DNA of 64,000 bases. It comes from Paractinoplanes polyasparticus (GTDB taxonomy: Bacteria; Actinomycetota; Actinomycetes; Mycobacteriales; Micromonosporaceae). Made by a program: the position numbers and the translations under genes. Below, in pieces: positions 33,152 through 41,430 of this stretch (position 1 is its first letter; each line of letters opens with the position of its first letter). The notes under the pieces were generated by a model. It searched no databases, had not been told where the DNA came from, and saw only the letters and a program-made list of their open reading frames with translations. The stretch is taken from contig NZ_JAHWFK010000001.1 in NCBI RefSeq assembly GCF_019710575.1, forward strand, positions 372,001 through 436,000, written 5' to 3'.

Positions 33152-33991
33152 ATGGAGTACGTGTCCAGAGTGCCGCGACCGCCGCTGGACGGGCTGATCG
33201 ACGACCTTTACTACCTGGCGGGCGCGCCGCCGTACCCCCGGCTGACCCTGCCGGCAAGTCCGGCGGCGTTGCTCATCGTCAATCTCGGCGCGCCGTTCCG
33301 CATCCGCGCCGGCGCCGACATCGAGACGGCCGAGTACGCCGACGGCTGCGTGGTTACCATGCCCACCCGCGCGTTGGAGTTCGGCTACCCACCTCGGACC
33401 CTGTCCGTCGGCGTGCACTTCAAGCCGTGGGGGCCGGCGCTGTTCGTACCGATGCCCGCGGCTGAGCTGCGTGACCGGCCGGTGACGCTGGAACAGGTCT
33501 GGGGCCGGCCCGCCGTCGCTGAGCTGCGGGACCGGCTGGCCACGGCGGACGGACCGCACGAGATGCTGACGCTGCTCGAGGACGAGCTGATGCGACGGCT
33601 GGGCGAGGCGGCCGGCCTGGGGCTGGTCCGCCATACGAGCAATGTCATCGCGGCGAGCAGCGGGGCGGTGGCGATCGGCGACCTGCGGGTGGCCGCCGGT
33701 GTCAGCAGCACTCATCTGGAACAGCAGTTCAAGGAGCTCATCGGCGTCACGCCGAAGCAGCTGGCCCGCAGCTACCGCTTCACCGCCACCGTGTTCGCGA
33801 TCAACCCCGCCGGACCGATCGACTGGGGCGCCCTCGCCGGAGACGCGGGCTATTACGACCAGGCCCACTTCGGCCACGAGTTCCGGTCGTTCACCGGGCT
33901 CACACCGACCCGGTACGTCGAGGTCCGGCGGCGGTTCCTGCGCGAGCACCCCGGCCACGTGCTGGACAGCTGGCCGCTGCCGGCCGATTGA
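33152..33991 (+). CDS. AraC-family transcriptional regulator
   Basis: A 279-residue protein with an N-terminal effector domain of the type fused to AraC (about 1-150; LIDDLYYLAGAPPYP, GVHFKPWGPALF) and a C-terminal double helix-turn-helix. IGDLRVAAGVSSTHLEQQFK and DWGALAGDAGYYDQAHFGHE with FRSFTGLTPTRYVEVRR are the two helix-turn-helix units. ATG 33152 is chosen at the start of the conserved part, with GATGCT close upstream as a leaderless-type -10. It probably controls the DHFR-fold reductase gene that starts 66 bases downstream. Confidence 0.82.
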   Translation: MEYVSRVPRPPLDGLIDDLYYLAGAPPYPRLTLPASPAALLIVNLGAPFRIRAGADIETAEYADGCVVTMPTRALEFGYPPRTLSVGVHFKPWGPALFVPMPAAELRDRPVTLEQVWGRPAVAELRDRLATADGPHEMLTLLEDELMRRLGEAAGLGLVRHTSNVIAASSGAVAIGDLRVAAGVSSTHLEQQFKELIGVTPKQLARSYRFTATVFAINPAGPIDWGALAGDAGYYDQAHFGHEFRSFTGLTPTRYVEVRRRFLREHPGHVLDSWPLPAD

Positions 33992-34057
33992 TTTCTTACA
34001 AGACCGACCACTCAGGAAACGCTAACTTGGCGGCACCCCAAACCAGAGGAGAGCCCC

Positions 34058-34639
34058 GTGGGCAAGGTGGTCATGTACAGCTCGGTGTCGGTGGACGGCT
34101 TCGTCGCGGACGAGAACGACCAGCCCGGACCGCTGTTCGACTGGTTGTCCGGCGGTGACGTCCCGCTGGACGAGAGCGGCCAGGTGAAGGTGTCGCAGAT
34201 CTCCTACGACTACATCCGGCCGTACTGGGACCAGATCGGCGTGACCATCTGCGGCCGCCACGTCTTCGACCTGACGGACGGCTGGGACGGGAAGCCGCCG
34301 GGCGGGATCGACCACGTGGTCGTCGTGACCCACCGGCCGGCGCCCGAGGGCTGGGACCTCGCGGCGCCGTTCCACTTCGTCGACGGCGTCGAGGCAGCCG
34401 TGGCCAAGGCGCAGGAGCTTGCCGGTGACCGCCTGGTCGAGGTCGCGGCCGGCGACGTCGGTGGCCAGGCGCTCGCCGCGGGCCTGGTCGACGAGGTGCG
34501 CATGGACGTCGTGCCCGTCGTTTTCGGGTCCGGCAAGCGTTACTTCGGGTCGGTCGACGCGCAGCACCTGTTGGCGGATCCGGACGTGGTGATCCAGGGC
34601 AACCGCGTGCTTCACCTGCGCTATCAGGTACGCCGTTGA
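34058..34639 (+). CDS. Dihydrofolate reductase family protein (RibD C-terminal type)
   Basis: A 193-residue protein with the RibD-C/DHFR fold, starting GKVVMYSSVSVDGFVADEND, with GRHVFDL and the strand-loop VEVAAGDVGGQALAAGLVDE preceding VVPVVFGSGKRYF. The family reduces pyrimidine or folate-like substrates with NADPH; in actinomycetes many stand-alone copies have no known substrate. The GTG start has GAGGAGAG six bases upstream. It follows an AraC regulator on the same strand. Confidence 0.82.
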   Translation: MGKVVMYSSVSVDGFVADENDQPGPLFDWLSGGDVPLDESGQVKVSQISYDYIRPYWDQIGVTICGRHVFDLTDGWDGKPPGGIDHVVVVTHRPAPEGWDLAAPFHFVDGVEAAVAKAQELAGDRLVEVAAGDVGGQALAAGLVDEVRMDVVPVVFGSGKRYFGSVDAQHLLADPDVVIQGNRVLHLRYQVRR

Positions 34640-34657
34640 CCGACCCGCTCCGTACGG

Positions 34658-35908
34658 TCAGAGCCTCGCGATCACCGAGGCCGGGTTCTCGACGGCGTCG
34701 GCGACGCTGCGCATGAAGCCGGCCGCGGTGGCGCCGTCGGCCACACGATGGTCGAAGACGAAGCTCATCTGGGTGATCTTCCGGACGCACAGTTGGCCGT
34801 CGACGACCCAGGGGCGGTCGATGATGCGGCCGAAGCCGAGGATGGCCACCTGGGGGTGATTGATGATCGCGGCGCTGCCGTCGACGTTGAAGCGGCCGTA
34901 GTTGTTCAGGGTGAACGTGCCGGTGCCGGTCACCGTGCCGGTGCGGGCGGCCTCCGTGACGCGGCGGATCTGTTCGTCGAGGCCGGTCGTGGTCAGGGCG
35001 CCGGCGTCGGTGACGGCGGGGACCACCAGGCCGCGGGACCCCTGGACAGCCAGGCCGAGGTCGATGCGGTCGAACTCGACGATCTCCTGGCGCTCCGTGT
35101 CCACGCGGGAGTTGAAGACCGGGTACTCGCGCAGAGCGGCCACCACGAAGCGGGCGATGTAGGCGAGCAGTCCGGGGCCCGGACGAGTCGATTCGCGCAA
35201 CTCCCACAGGCGGGTGGCGTCCACGTCGACCCAGACCGTGGCCTCCGGGATCTCGGCTCGGCTGCGGCTCAGCGCGGCCGACACCGCGCGCCGGAAGCCG
35301 GTCATCGGAATGCGGCGCTCACCGGGCGACGACGGCGCGGACGGCAACGACGGAGCGGGGACGGCGAGCGCTCGCACGACGTCGGTCCGGACGATCAGGC
35401 CGCCGGGGCCCGAGCCGTCGAGCGTGCGCAAGTCGACGCCGCCCTCGCGGGCAAGCTTGCGCACCAGCGGCGAGACGACCAGCGGGACCCGCGAGGCACG
35501 GACGGGAGCCGCGTGCGCCACTGCGGCACGGGGACGACGGCGACGCCCCGGCGCGGCGGCCGCGCCCGAGGTGCCGTAGCCGATCAGGACGTTGCCGGAA
35601 CCCGCACGCTCCTCCTCGCGATAAGTCTCGGCCGAAGCGACCTCAGAAGCAGGCGACGCGACCGCCGGGGCCGGCGCCACCGTCAGCAGCGGCTTGCCGA
35701 CCTCGAGGACGCCGCCCTCGGGCGCGTGCCTGGTGGCGACCGTTCCCGCGTACGGCGTCGGCACCTCGACCAGCGACTTGGCCGTCTCCACCTCGACCAC
35801 CGGCTGGTCGACCTCCACCACGTCGCCCTCGGCCACGAGCCACCGCACCACCTCGGCCTCGGTCAGCCCCTCGCCCAGGTCGGGCAGCCGGAAGACCTGG
35901 TCGCTCAC
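34658..35908 (-). CDS. bkdC: Branched-chain 2-oxoacid dehydrogenase E2 (lipoyl acyltransferase)
   Basis: A 416-residue E2 component that transfers acyl groups from the lipoyl arm to CoA. It contains one lipoyl domain (1-78; lysine in VEVETAKSLVEVPTP), an Ala/Pro-rich linker, a peripheral subunit-binding domain (SPLVRKLAREGGVDLRTLDG and GPGG), and the catalytic domain ending with the active-site motif DHRVADG. The GTG at 35908 overlaps the E1beta stop (GTGA). It is the last gene of a three-gene operon. No lipoamide dehydrogenase gene is linked, so E3 must be shared. Confidence 0.9.
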   Translation of the reverse strand: MSDQVFRLPDLGEGLTEAEVVRWLVAEGDVVEVDQPVVEVETAKSLVEVPTPYAGTVATRHAPEGGVLEVGKPLLTVAPAPAVASPASEVASAETYREEERAGSGNVLIGYGTSGAAAAPGRRRRPRAAVAHAAPVRASRVPLVVSPLVRKLAREGGVDLRTLDGSGPGGLIVRTDVVRALAVPAPSLPSAPSSPGERRIPMTGFRRAVSAALSRSRAEIPEATVWVDVDATRLWELRESTRPGPGLLAYIARFVVAALREYPVFNSRVDTERQEIVEFDRIDLGLAVQGSRGLVVPAVTDAGALTTTGLDEQIRRVTEAARTGTVTGTGTFTLNNYGRFNVDGSAAIINHPQVAILGFGRIIDRPWVVDGQLCVRKITQMSFVFDHRVADGATAAGFMRSVADAVENPASVIARL

Positions 35909-36894
35909 GAGTCCTCCCACTGCAGGTCGTCCACGGCGTCGAGCACCCGGTCGACGCCGGGCAGGTGCAGGTGCTCGTACTTCGGCGGCGGGTAGGGGAT
36001 GTCGAAGCCGGTCACCCGGCGGATCGGCGCGGCGAGCGAGTGGAAGCAGCGCTCGGTCACCCGGGCCACGATCTCGGACGAGACGCTGGCGAAGCCCGCA
36101 GCCTCGGCCACCACCACTGCCCGGCCCGTGGAGCGGACCGCCGCGCACACCGTCTCGTCGTCGAACGGCACGATCGAGCGCAGGTCCACCACCTGCAGGC
36201 TGCGGCCCTCGCGGTCGGCCACCTCGGCCGCCTCGAGCGCGACGGGCACGCTGGGCCCGTACGCGATGAGCGTGGCGTCCGTGCCCTCCCGCCGCACCAC
36301 CGCCCGGCCGATCGCCGGCGGCTGCGGGCCGAGTTCGACCTCCTCCTTGCTCCAGTAGAGCTTCTTCGGTTCGAGGAAGACGACCGGGTCGGGCGAGGCG
36401 ATGGCCTCCCGCAGCAGCCCGTACGCGTCGGTCGCCGTCGACGGCGTCACCACGTGCAGGCCCGGCGTGTGGGCGTAGTAGGCCTCCGACGAGTCGCAGT
36501 GGTGCTCGACGCCGCCGATGCCCCCCGCGTACGGGATCCGGATGACCATCGGCAGCGCCACCTGGCCGCGGGTGCGGTTCCGCATCTTGGCCACGTGGCT
36601 GACGATCTGCTCGAACGCGGGGTAGGCGAACGCGTCGAACTGCATCTCGACCACCGGCCGCATCCCGTTCATGGCCATGCCGACCGCCACTCCCACGATG
36701 CCGGACTCGGCCAGGGGTGTGTCGAAGCAGCGGTCCTCGCCGAACTCGGCGGTCAGCCCGTCGGTGACGCGGAAGACGCCGCCCAGCGGCCCGACGTCCT
36801 CACCGAAGACGACGACGGACGGGTCGTCGGTCATCGCGTCACGCAGCGCCCGGTTCAGCGCCTGCGCCATGGAGAGCTTCTCGTGCCGGGTCAT
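35905..36894 (-). CDS. bkdB: Branched-chain 2-oxoacid dehydrogenase E1 beta
   Basis: A 329-residue transketolase-like beta subunit. Conserved parts are MAQALNRALRDAMTDDPSVV with FGEDVG, FDTPLAESGIVGVAVGMAMN, and EMQFDAFAYPAFEQIVSHVA. With E1alpha it decarboxylates 2-oxo acids from valine, leucine and isoleucine using thiamine diphosphate, supplying branched starter units for fatty acids and polyketides. It overlaps the E1alpha stop by four bases and the E2 start by four bases. A pyruvate dehydrogenase of the same architecture is the alternative, but the Lrp neighbour favours branched-chain substrates. Confidence 0.9.
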   Translation of the reverse strand: MTRHEKLSMAQALNRALRDAMTDDPSVVVFGEDVGPLGGVFRVTDGLTAEFGEDRCFDTPLAESGIVGVAVGMAMNGMRPVVEMQFDAFAYPAFEQIVSHVAKMRNRTRGQVALPMVIRIPYAGGIGGVEHHCDSSEAYYAHTPGLHVVTPSTATDAYGLLREAIASPDPVVFLEPKKLYWSKEEVELGPQPPAIGRAVVRREGTDATLIAYGPSVPVALEAAEVADREGRSLQVVDLRSIVPFDDETVCAAVRSTGRAVVVAEAAGFASVSSEIVARVTERCFHSLAAPIRRVTGFDIPYPPPKYEHLHLPGVDRVLDAVDDLQWEDS

Positions 36895-37964
36895 CGCGAC
36901 GCCACCTCCCGGGAAAGTTCGTCGGCCAGCCGAGCCGCCTGCTCCTGCAGCTGCGTTGTCGGACGGTCGTACACGTGGGCGAAAAGCCGGGCCGGATCAG
37001 GCTCGACGTCACGGTTCAGGCCGTCCCGAAGGTGCTCCGCCACGCGTTCGGCACGAGCACGGAAGTCCGATTCGTCGATCTGAAGGTAGACCGACAGCCG
37101 CGTGATGGGGTCGCGACCGACCCATGCCTCGACATCGGCGGAAGCGCGATAACGCGTGGCGTCGTCGGCGTTCGTGTGCGCCTGCATGCGATAGGTGTGC
37201 GCCTCGACCAGCTGTGGTCCCCCGCCGGCCCGGGCCCGCGCCACCGCCTCGCCCAGCACCGACAGCAGCGCGGCCACGTCGTTGCCGTCGACCCGCTCGC
37301 CGGGAATGCCGTAGCCGACACCCTTGTGCGCCAGCGACGGCGCGGCGGTCTGCCGGGCCAGGGGCACGCTGATCGCGTACTCGTTGTTCTGAATGAGGAA
37401 CACGACCGGGGCCCGGAGCACGGCGGCGAAGTTGAGCGCCTCGTGGAAGTCGCCCTCGCTGGTGCCGCCGTCGCCGCAGAGCGCCATCACGACGGTCGGC
37501 TCGCCACGCAGACGGGCGGCGTGGGCCACCCCGACGGCGTGCGGCAACTGGGTCGCCAGCGGGGTGGCGTGCGGGGCGACGCGGTGCTCGTACGGGTCCC
37601 AGCCGCAGTGCCAGTCGCCCTTGAGCAGGGTCAGCGCCTCGACCGGGTCGACCCCGCGCTCGACGGCGGCCACCGTGTCGCGGTAGGTCGGGAACAGCCA
37701 GTCGCCCTCGTCGAGCACCTGGGCGGCGGCGATCTGGCACGCCTCCTGCCCGTGCGACGACGGGTAGACCGCCAGCCGGCCCTGGCGGACCAGGGCGTAC
37801 GCCTGATCGTTGAGCCTGCGCGCGGTGATCAGCGAGGCCAGCGCCCGGCGCAGGGCGGCGTCGTCGGGAAGGGCGCGACCGGCATCGGCGACGGGGTGGC
37901 CGTGCGCGTCGATGAGGGTCACCGGGGTGTCGGAGGGCAGAAGGTGGTCTGCGTCACCTGTCAT
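36891..37964 (-). CDS. bkdA: Branched-chain 2-oxoacid dehydrogenase E1 alpha
   Basis: A 357-residue alpha subunit. The thiamine diphosphate motif runs from GDGGTSEGDFHEALNFA to FLIQNN, and AYALVRQGRLAVYPSSHGQE is the conserved entry helix. The phosphorylation-loop equivalent YRMQAHTNADDATRYR is also recognisable. ATG 37964 begins the protein just before the divergent regulator; a frame extension of 12 codons upstream is not conserved. First gene of the operon bkdA-bkdB-bkdC. Confidence 0.9.
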   Translation of the reverse strand: MTGDADHLLPSDTPVTLIDAHGHPVADAGRALPDDAALRRALASLITARRLNDQAYALVRQGRLAVYPSSHGQEACQIAAAQVLDEGDWLFPTYRDTVAAVERGVDPVEALTLLKGDWHCGWDPYEHRVAPHATPLATQLPHAVGVAHAARLRGEPTVVMALCGDGGTSEGDFHEALNFAAVLRAPVVFLIQNNEYAISVPLARQTAAPSLAHKGVGYGIPGERVDGNDVAALLSVLGEAVARARAGGGPQLVEAHTYRMQAHTNADDATRYRASADVEAWVGRDPITRLSVYLQIDESDFRARAERVAEHLRDGLNRDVEPDPARLFAHVYDRPTTQLQEQAARLADELSREVASR

Positions 37965-38041
37965 GGGCCCATGCTCGTCGCGGTGCCATCTGGATTCCAC
38001 TACTGGGTCGGAACCGAGAAGATGTACGTTCGGAGGGCCCA

Positions 38042-38059
38042 GGACGACGCCAATCGTCC
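38042..38059. promoter_or_regulatory. Candidate Lrp operator between bkd operon and regulator
   Basis: GGACGA (38042-38047) and TCGTCC (38054-38059) form a 6-bp inverted repeat with a six-base spacer, in the 131-base region between the divergent starts. Lrp-type regulators bind such short imperfect palindromes. Confidence 0.45.
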
Positions 38060-38095
38060 AGGGAGCGCGACCTCGACAGCGGGAGGCTGAGACAA

Positions 38096-38536
38096 GTGGC
38101 CGGGCCGCTCGACGACATCGACCGCCAGATCCTGGCCGAGCTGACCCGCGACGGCCGGCTGTCGATGCGGACGCTCGCCGAGCGCCTGCACATCTCGCGG
38201 GCCAACGCCTACGCCCGGGTCGAGCGCCTCCGCACGACCGGTGTGATCAGGGGTTTCCGGGCCGACGTGGATCCGGTCGCGGCCGGCCTGGGCACCACGG
38301 CGTACGTGACGGTGAACCTCAATCAGGCCGAGTGGCGCGACGTTGCCGAGAGGCTGCGCTCGCTGCCCGGCGTCGTCCACATCGCGCTGGTCGGCGGCGA
38401 GTTCGACGTCATCATGCTGGTGCGGGCCGAGGACAACGCCGCCCTGGGCCGCCTGGTGCTCGACGCCATCCAGGGCATGCCGGGCGTGGTCAACACACGC
38501 ACCCTGTTGGTATTCGAGGAGGCCGAGCCGGGGTGA
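38096..38536 (+). CDS. bkdR: Lrp/AsnC-family regulator of the bkd operon
   Basis: A 146-residue feast-famine regulator. The helix-turn-helix is RLSMRTLAERLHISRANAYA and the C-terminal RAM ligand domain contains GGEFDVIMLVRAEDNAALGR. GTG 38096 is used, directly before the conserved LDDIDRQILAEL. Its divergent placement next to a bkd operon is the classic arrangement of BkdR, an Lrp homologue that senses branched-chain amino acids. Role inferred from this context. Confidence 0.87.
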   Translation: MAGPLDDIDRQILAELTRDGRLSMRTLAERLHISRANAYARVERLRTTGVIRGFRADVDPVAAGLGTTAYVTVNLNQAEWRDVAERLRSLPGVVHIALVGGEFDVIMLVRAEDNAALGRLVLDAIQGMPGVVNTRTLLVFEEAEPG

Positions 38537-38595
38537 GGTGAGGACGCCGAGCCGGGTGACAAGAGGAGGCCGAGCCCGGGGTGAACAATGGTCCG

Positions 38596-39876
38596 ATGAG
38601 ATCGATCGTGCGCGTGGTCATGGCCGGTGGACTACTGCTCGGCGCGGCGGCGTGCTCCCAGGACGCGCCGGCCGACGGGGCGAGAAAGACCGTGCCACCG
38701 TCGGCCGCCATCGCCGCCTCGACGCTGGTCCCGACCGAGGTGCAGGGCGGCTCCGGGCAGTCGATGCTGGCGCCACCGGGCTGGACGGTCAGCCTGTGGG
38801 CGCGGGTGCCCGGCGCGCGGCTGCTGGCCTTCGCCCCGGACGGCAAGCTGCTGGTGTCCCGCCCCGAGTCCGGCGATGTGGTGGCGCTCAGCGACGGCAG
38901 GCAGCAGACCCTGGTCGAAGGCCTCAACCAGCCGCACGGCCTGGCCTTCGACGGCGACACGCTCTACGTGGCCGAGAGCGACCAGGTCGACGCGTACGCC
39001 TACGCGAACGGCGCGGTCTCGGGCCGGCGGGTCGTCGTCGACGGGCTGCCCGACGACAAGAGCCCCGAGCTGGGTGGCAAGTACGCGCACGCGCTCAAGA
39101 GCGTGGCCGTCGGCCCGGACAAGTCGCTCTACATCTCGATCGGCTCGACCGGCAACATCTCGGCCGAGGACCGCGCGGCCAAGCCCGAGCGCGCGACCAT
39201 CCTGCGGTTCGCGGACGGCCGGCTCGAGACGTTCGCGCGCGGCGTCCGCAACGGCACCGGGCTGGCGGTGGCGCCCGACGGCGGCGTCTGGACGGCCGTC
39301 AACAACCGCGACAACATCCCTTTCCCGTACGAGGGTGACGACCAGGGCAAGGTCGAGACCTCGTACGTCAACGACCACCCGCTCGAGCCGCTGGCCCGGC
39401 TCGAGAAGGGCCGCGACCTGGGCTGGCCGTACTGCAACCCCGACCCCGACCTGCAACCGGGCGACGAGGAGTCCCCGCTCAGCTACTCCGACCGGCCCTT
39501 CGTCCGCGACTTCGACACCAACCGCGACGGCTCGAAGCTCGACTGCGCCACGCTGCGACCGGTCGAGCAGGGCATGGGCGCGCACTCGGCGCCGCTGGGC
39601 CTCAGCTTCGCGGCCCAGCTGCCGGGCGTGTACGGGGCGGGCGCACTCGTCGGCGTCCACGGGTCCTGGAACCGCAAGCCGCCGCGTCCGCCGGAGGTGT
39701 CTTTCTTCGCCTGGCGGGACAACAAGCTCGGCCCCCAGCAGACTCTGCTGTCCGGCTTCCAGCGCGAGGACGGCTCGCGCTGGGGCCGGCCCGTCATGGC
39801 CGTTCAGGGCCCGGACAAGGCCATCTACGTGAGCGACGACTACGCGGGCGCCGTCTACCGGGTGTCCGCTTCCTGA
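38596..39876 (+). CDS. Sorbosone dehydrogenase-like beta-propeller lipoprotein
   Basis: A 426-residue exported protein. The signal MRSIVRVVMAGGLLLGAAAC has a lipobox-like LGAAAC. The mature part is a six-bladed beta-propeller related to PQQ-dependent glucose/sorbosone dehydrogenases, with blades such as LLAFAPDGKLLVSRPESGDV and GLAVAPDGGVWTAVNNRDNI, and the conserved GVHGSWNRKPP and AIYVSDDYAGAVYRV. ATG 38596 has AACAAT six bases upstream as a leaderless -10; a GTG at 38581 adds five residues. Substrate and use of PQQ are not established for the lipoprotein subgroup. Confidence 0.82.
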   Translation: MRSIVRVVMAGGLLLGAAACSQDAPADGARKTVPPSAAIAASTLVPTEVQGGSGQSMLAPPGWTVSLWARVPGARLLAFAPDGKLLVSRPESGDVVALSDGRQQTLVEGLNQPHGLAFDGDTLYVAESDQVDAYAYANGAVSGRRVVVDGLPDDKSPELGGKYAHALKSVAVGPDKSLYISIGSTGNISAEDRAAKPERATILRFADGRLETFARGVRNGTGLAVAPDGGVWTAVNNRDNIPFPYEGDDQGKVETSYVNDHPLEPLARLEKGRDLGWPYCNPDPDLQPGDEESPLSYSDRPFVRDFDTNRDGSKLDCATLRPVEQGMGAHSAPLGLSFAAQLPGVYGAGALVGVHGSWNRKPPRPPEVSFFAWRDNKLGPQQTLLSGFQREDGSRWGRPVMAVQGPDKAIYVSDDYAGAVYRVSAS

Positions 39877-39910
39877 GTCTGCCGCCGGTTCCGGCGGTAA
39901 CGTCCCGTAC

Positions 39911-40894
39911 GTGGCCTTCCTGCTCAGCCCGGGCCAACGGGTCGTCGCCGCCGGGCTGGCCGCGGCGCTCGCGGCCGGCTGGCCGTCCCGGTTGGGTCAC
40001 GAGACCTGGTCGCCGCCGCCACCACCGACCGAGCTCTACGTCGAGCGCACCGGTCCGGCCGTCGAGCAACTCACGGCGTACGAGAAAGAGGGCCGGACAG
40101 CCGAGGCCGCGCTCATCCGGAAGATCGCCGACCGGCCGGTGGCAACGTGGTTCGCCGACAGCGACACGACCCGGGTCGGCCGCGTCATGGTGGCCGCCCG
40201 GGGTTTCATCCCCGTGCTCACGCTCTACTACATCCCGCACCGGGACTGCGCGAGTCACTCGGCCGGAGGCGCCGCGACCGGCGCCGCGTACTCGGCCTGG
40301 ATCGACGCCGTCGCCGCCGCGCTGACCGGCCACCGCGCCATCGTGATCCTCGAGCCCGACGCGGCGGCCCAGTCCCTGCAGGGATGCCTCAGCACCACCC
40401 AGCGCGCCGAGCGCTACCGCCTGCTCACCCGGGCGATCACCACGCTGACCGCGAACCGCGGCCTGACCGTCTATCTCGACGGCGGCAATCCGGCCTGGAT
40501 CGCCGACGCCGCCACGATGGCCAGAGCCCTGAGGAAGGCCGGTGTCGCGCGGGCCCGCGGTTTCGCCCTGAACGTGGCCAACTTCGAGACCACGTCCGCC
40601 AACATCCGTTACGGCGCCAGGCTTTCCCAGCGGCTCGGCGGGGCGCACTTCGTCATCGACACCAGCCGCAACGGCAACGGCCCGGCCCGCAAGTCCTCGG
40701 GCGACCGCCACTGGTGCAATCCCCCGGGCCGCGCCCTCGGCAACCCGCCCACCCTGAAGACCGGCCGCGACCTGGTCGACGCCTACCTCTGGATCAAACG
40801 CCCCGGCGAATCCGACGGCGCGTGCGGCCGCGGCGCCCCACCGGCCGGACGCTGGTGGCCGGCGTACGCCCGGGAACTGGCGTCGGGCGCCTGA
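39911..40894 (+). CDS. GH6 family endoglucanase-like protein
   Basis: A 327-residue glycoside hydrolase 6 with an N-terminal hydrophobic signal or anchor (about 8-25). Family motifs are LTLYYIPHRDCASHSAGG, the catalytic acid in IVILEPDA, VYLDGGNPAWIAD and FVIDTSRNGNG; the end HWCNPPGRALG and DAYLWIKRPGESDG is also typical. TAACGT lies seven bases before the GTG start (leaderless type). It is closely similar along its length to the second GH6 protein on the other side of cslA-glxA, so the two are paralogues from a local duplication. It probably trims the beta-glucan made by CslA. Confidence 0.85.
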   Translation: MAFLLSPGQRVVAAGLAAALAAGWPSRLGHETWSPPPPPTELYVERTGPAVEQLTAYEKEGRTAEAALIRKIADRPVATWFADSDTTRVGRVMVAARGFIPVLTLYYIPHRDCASHSAGGAATGAAYSAWIDAVAAALTGHRAIVILEPDAAAQSLQGCLSTTQRAERYRLLTRAITTLTANRGLTVYLDGGNPAWIADAATMARALRKAGVARARGFALNVANFETTSANIRYGARLSQRLGGAHFVIDTSRNGNGPARKSSGDRHWCNPPGRALGNPPTLKTGRDLVDAYLWIKRPGESDGACGRGAPPAGRWWPAYARELASGA

Positions 40895-41191
40895 TCACAG
40901 CGTGATGGCCCGCCCGGCGGCGGCGAGGAAGAGCGCGCCCTCCACCACGACGTGGTTCTCCGGGATGCCGTACGCCGGCCACTCGCAGACAAACGTCACC
41001 GGCCCCGGCGGCGGTAGCGGCCAGACCCAGTAGCCCATGTCGTACCGCCGTCCGCCCCCGCCGCCGCCGTCCTGCATCGGCTCGGTCTCGTCCCGATCCG
41101 GCGGCGGGAACTGCTCGAAGAACCTCCCGCCCGCAGCCTGCCACCGCACCGCGCATGGCCGCGACCCCGGCCCGGCGGACCCCTCCGGCAC
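40895..41191 (-). pseudogene. C-terminal part of a conserved hypothetical actinobacterial protein
   Basis: The 98 codons end RYDMGYWVWPLPPPGPVTFV then CEWPAYGIPE, a tail that I associate with a widespread uncharacterised actinobacterial protein whose N-terminal part is absent here. The Gly-rich linker before it is intact. The first residues (from GTG 41191) look random, so this is more likely a truncated copy than a complete small gene. Its stop abuts the GH6 stop without a gap. Confidence 0.5.
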
Positions 41192-41430
41192 CAAAGGCCC
41201 GAATTCTGCCTGTCATTACTTTATGTGACCGGTGAAGTTGATCACAAAGGATCAGGCGCCCGTGGAGCGGCCACTAATCTCCACGTTCAGTTACTTACCG
41301 CCAGGCAAATACGCAGTTCAGAAGCGCAAAAGCACGTTACGGCGATGACTCCTCGTGATGACGATCCGGTTACTTCGAATTCGATCGTCGTAACGTAAAG
41401 TCACCGCTGGTCGAGAGGACGAGGAAGCTT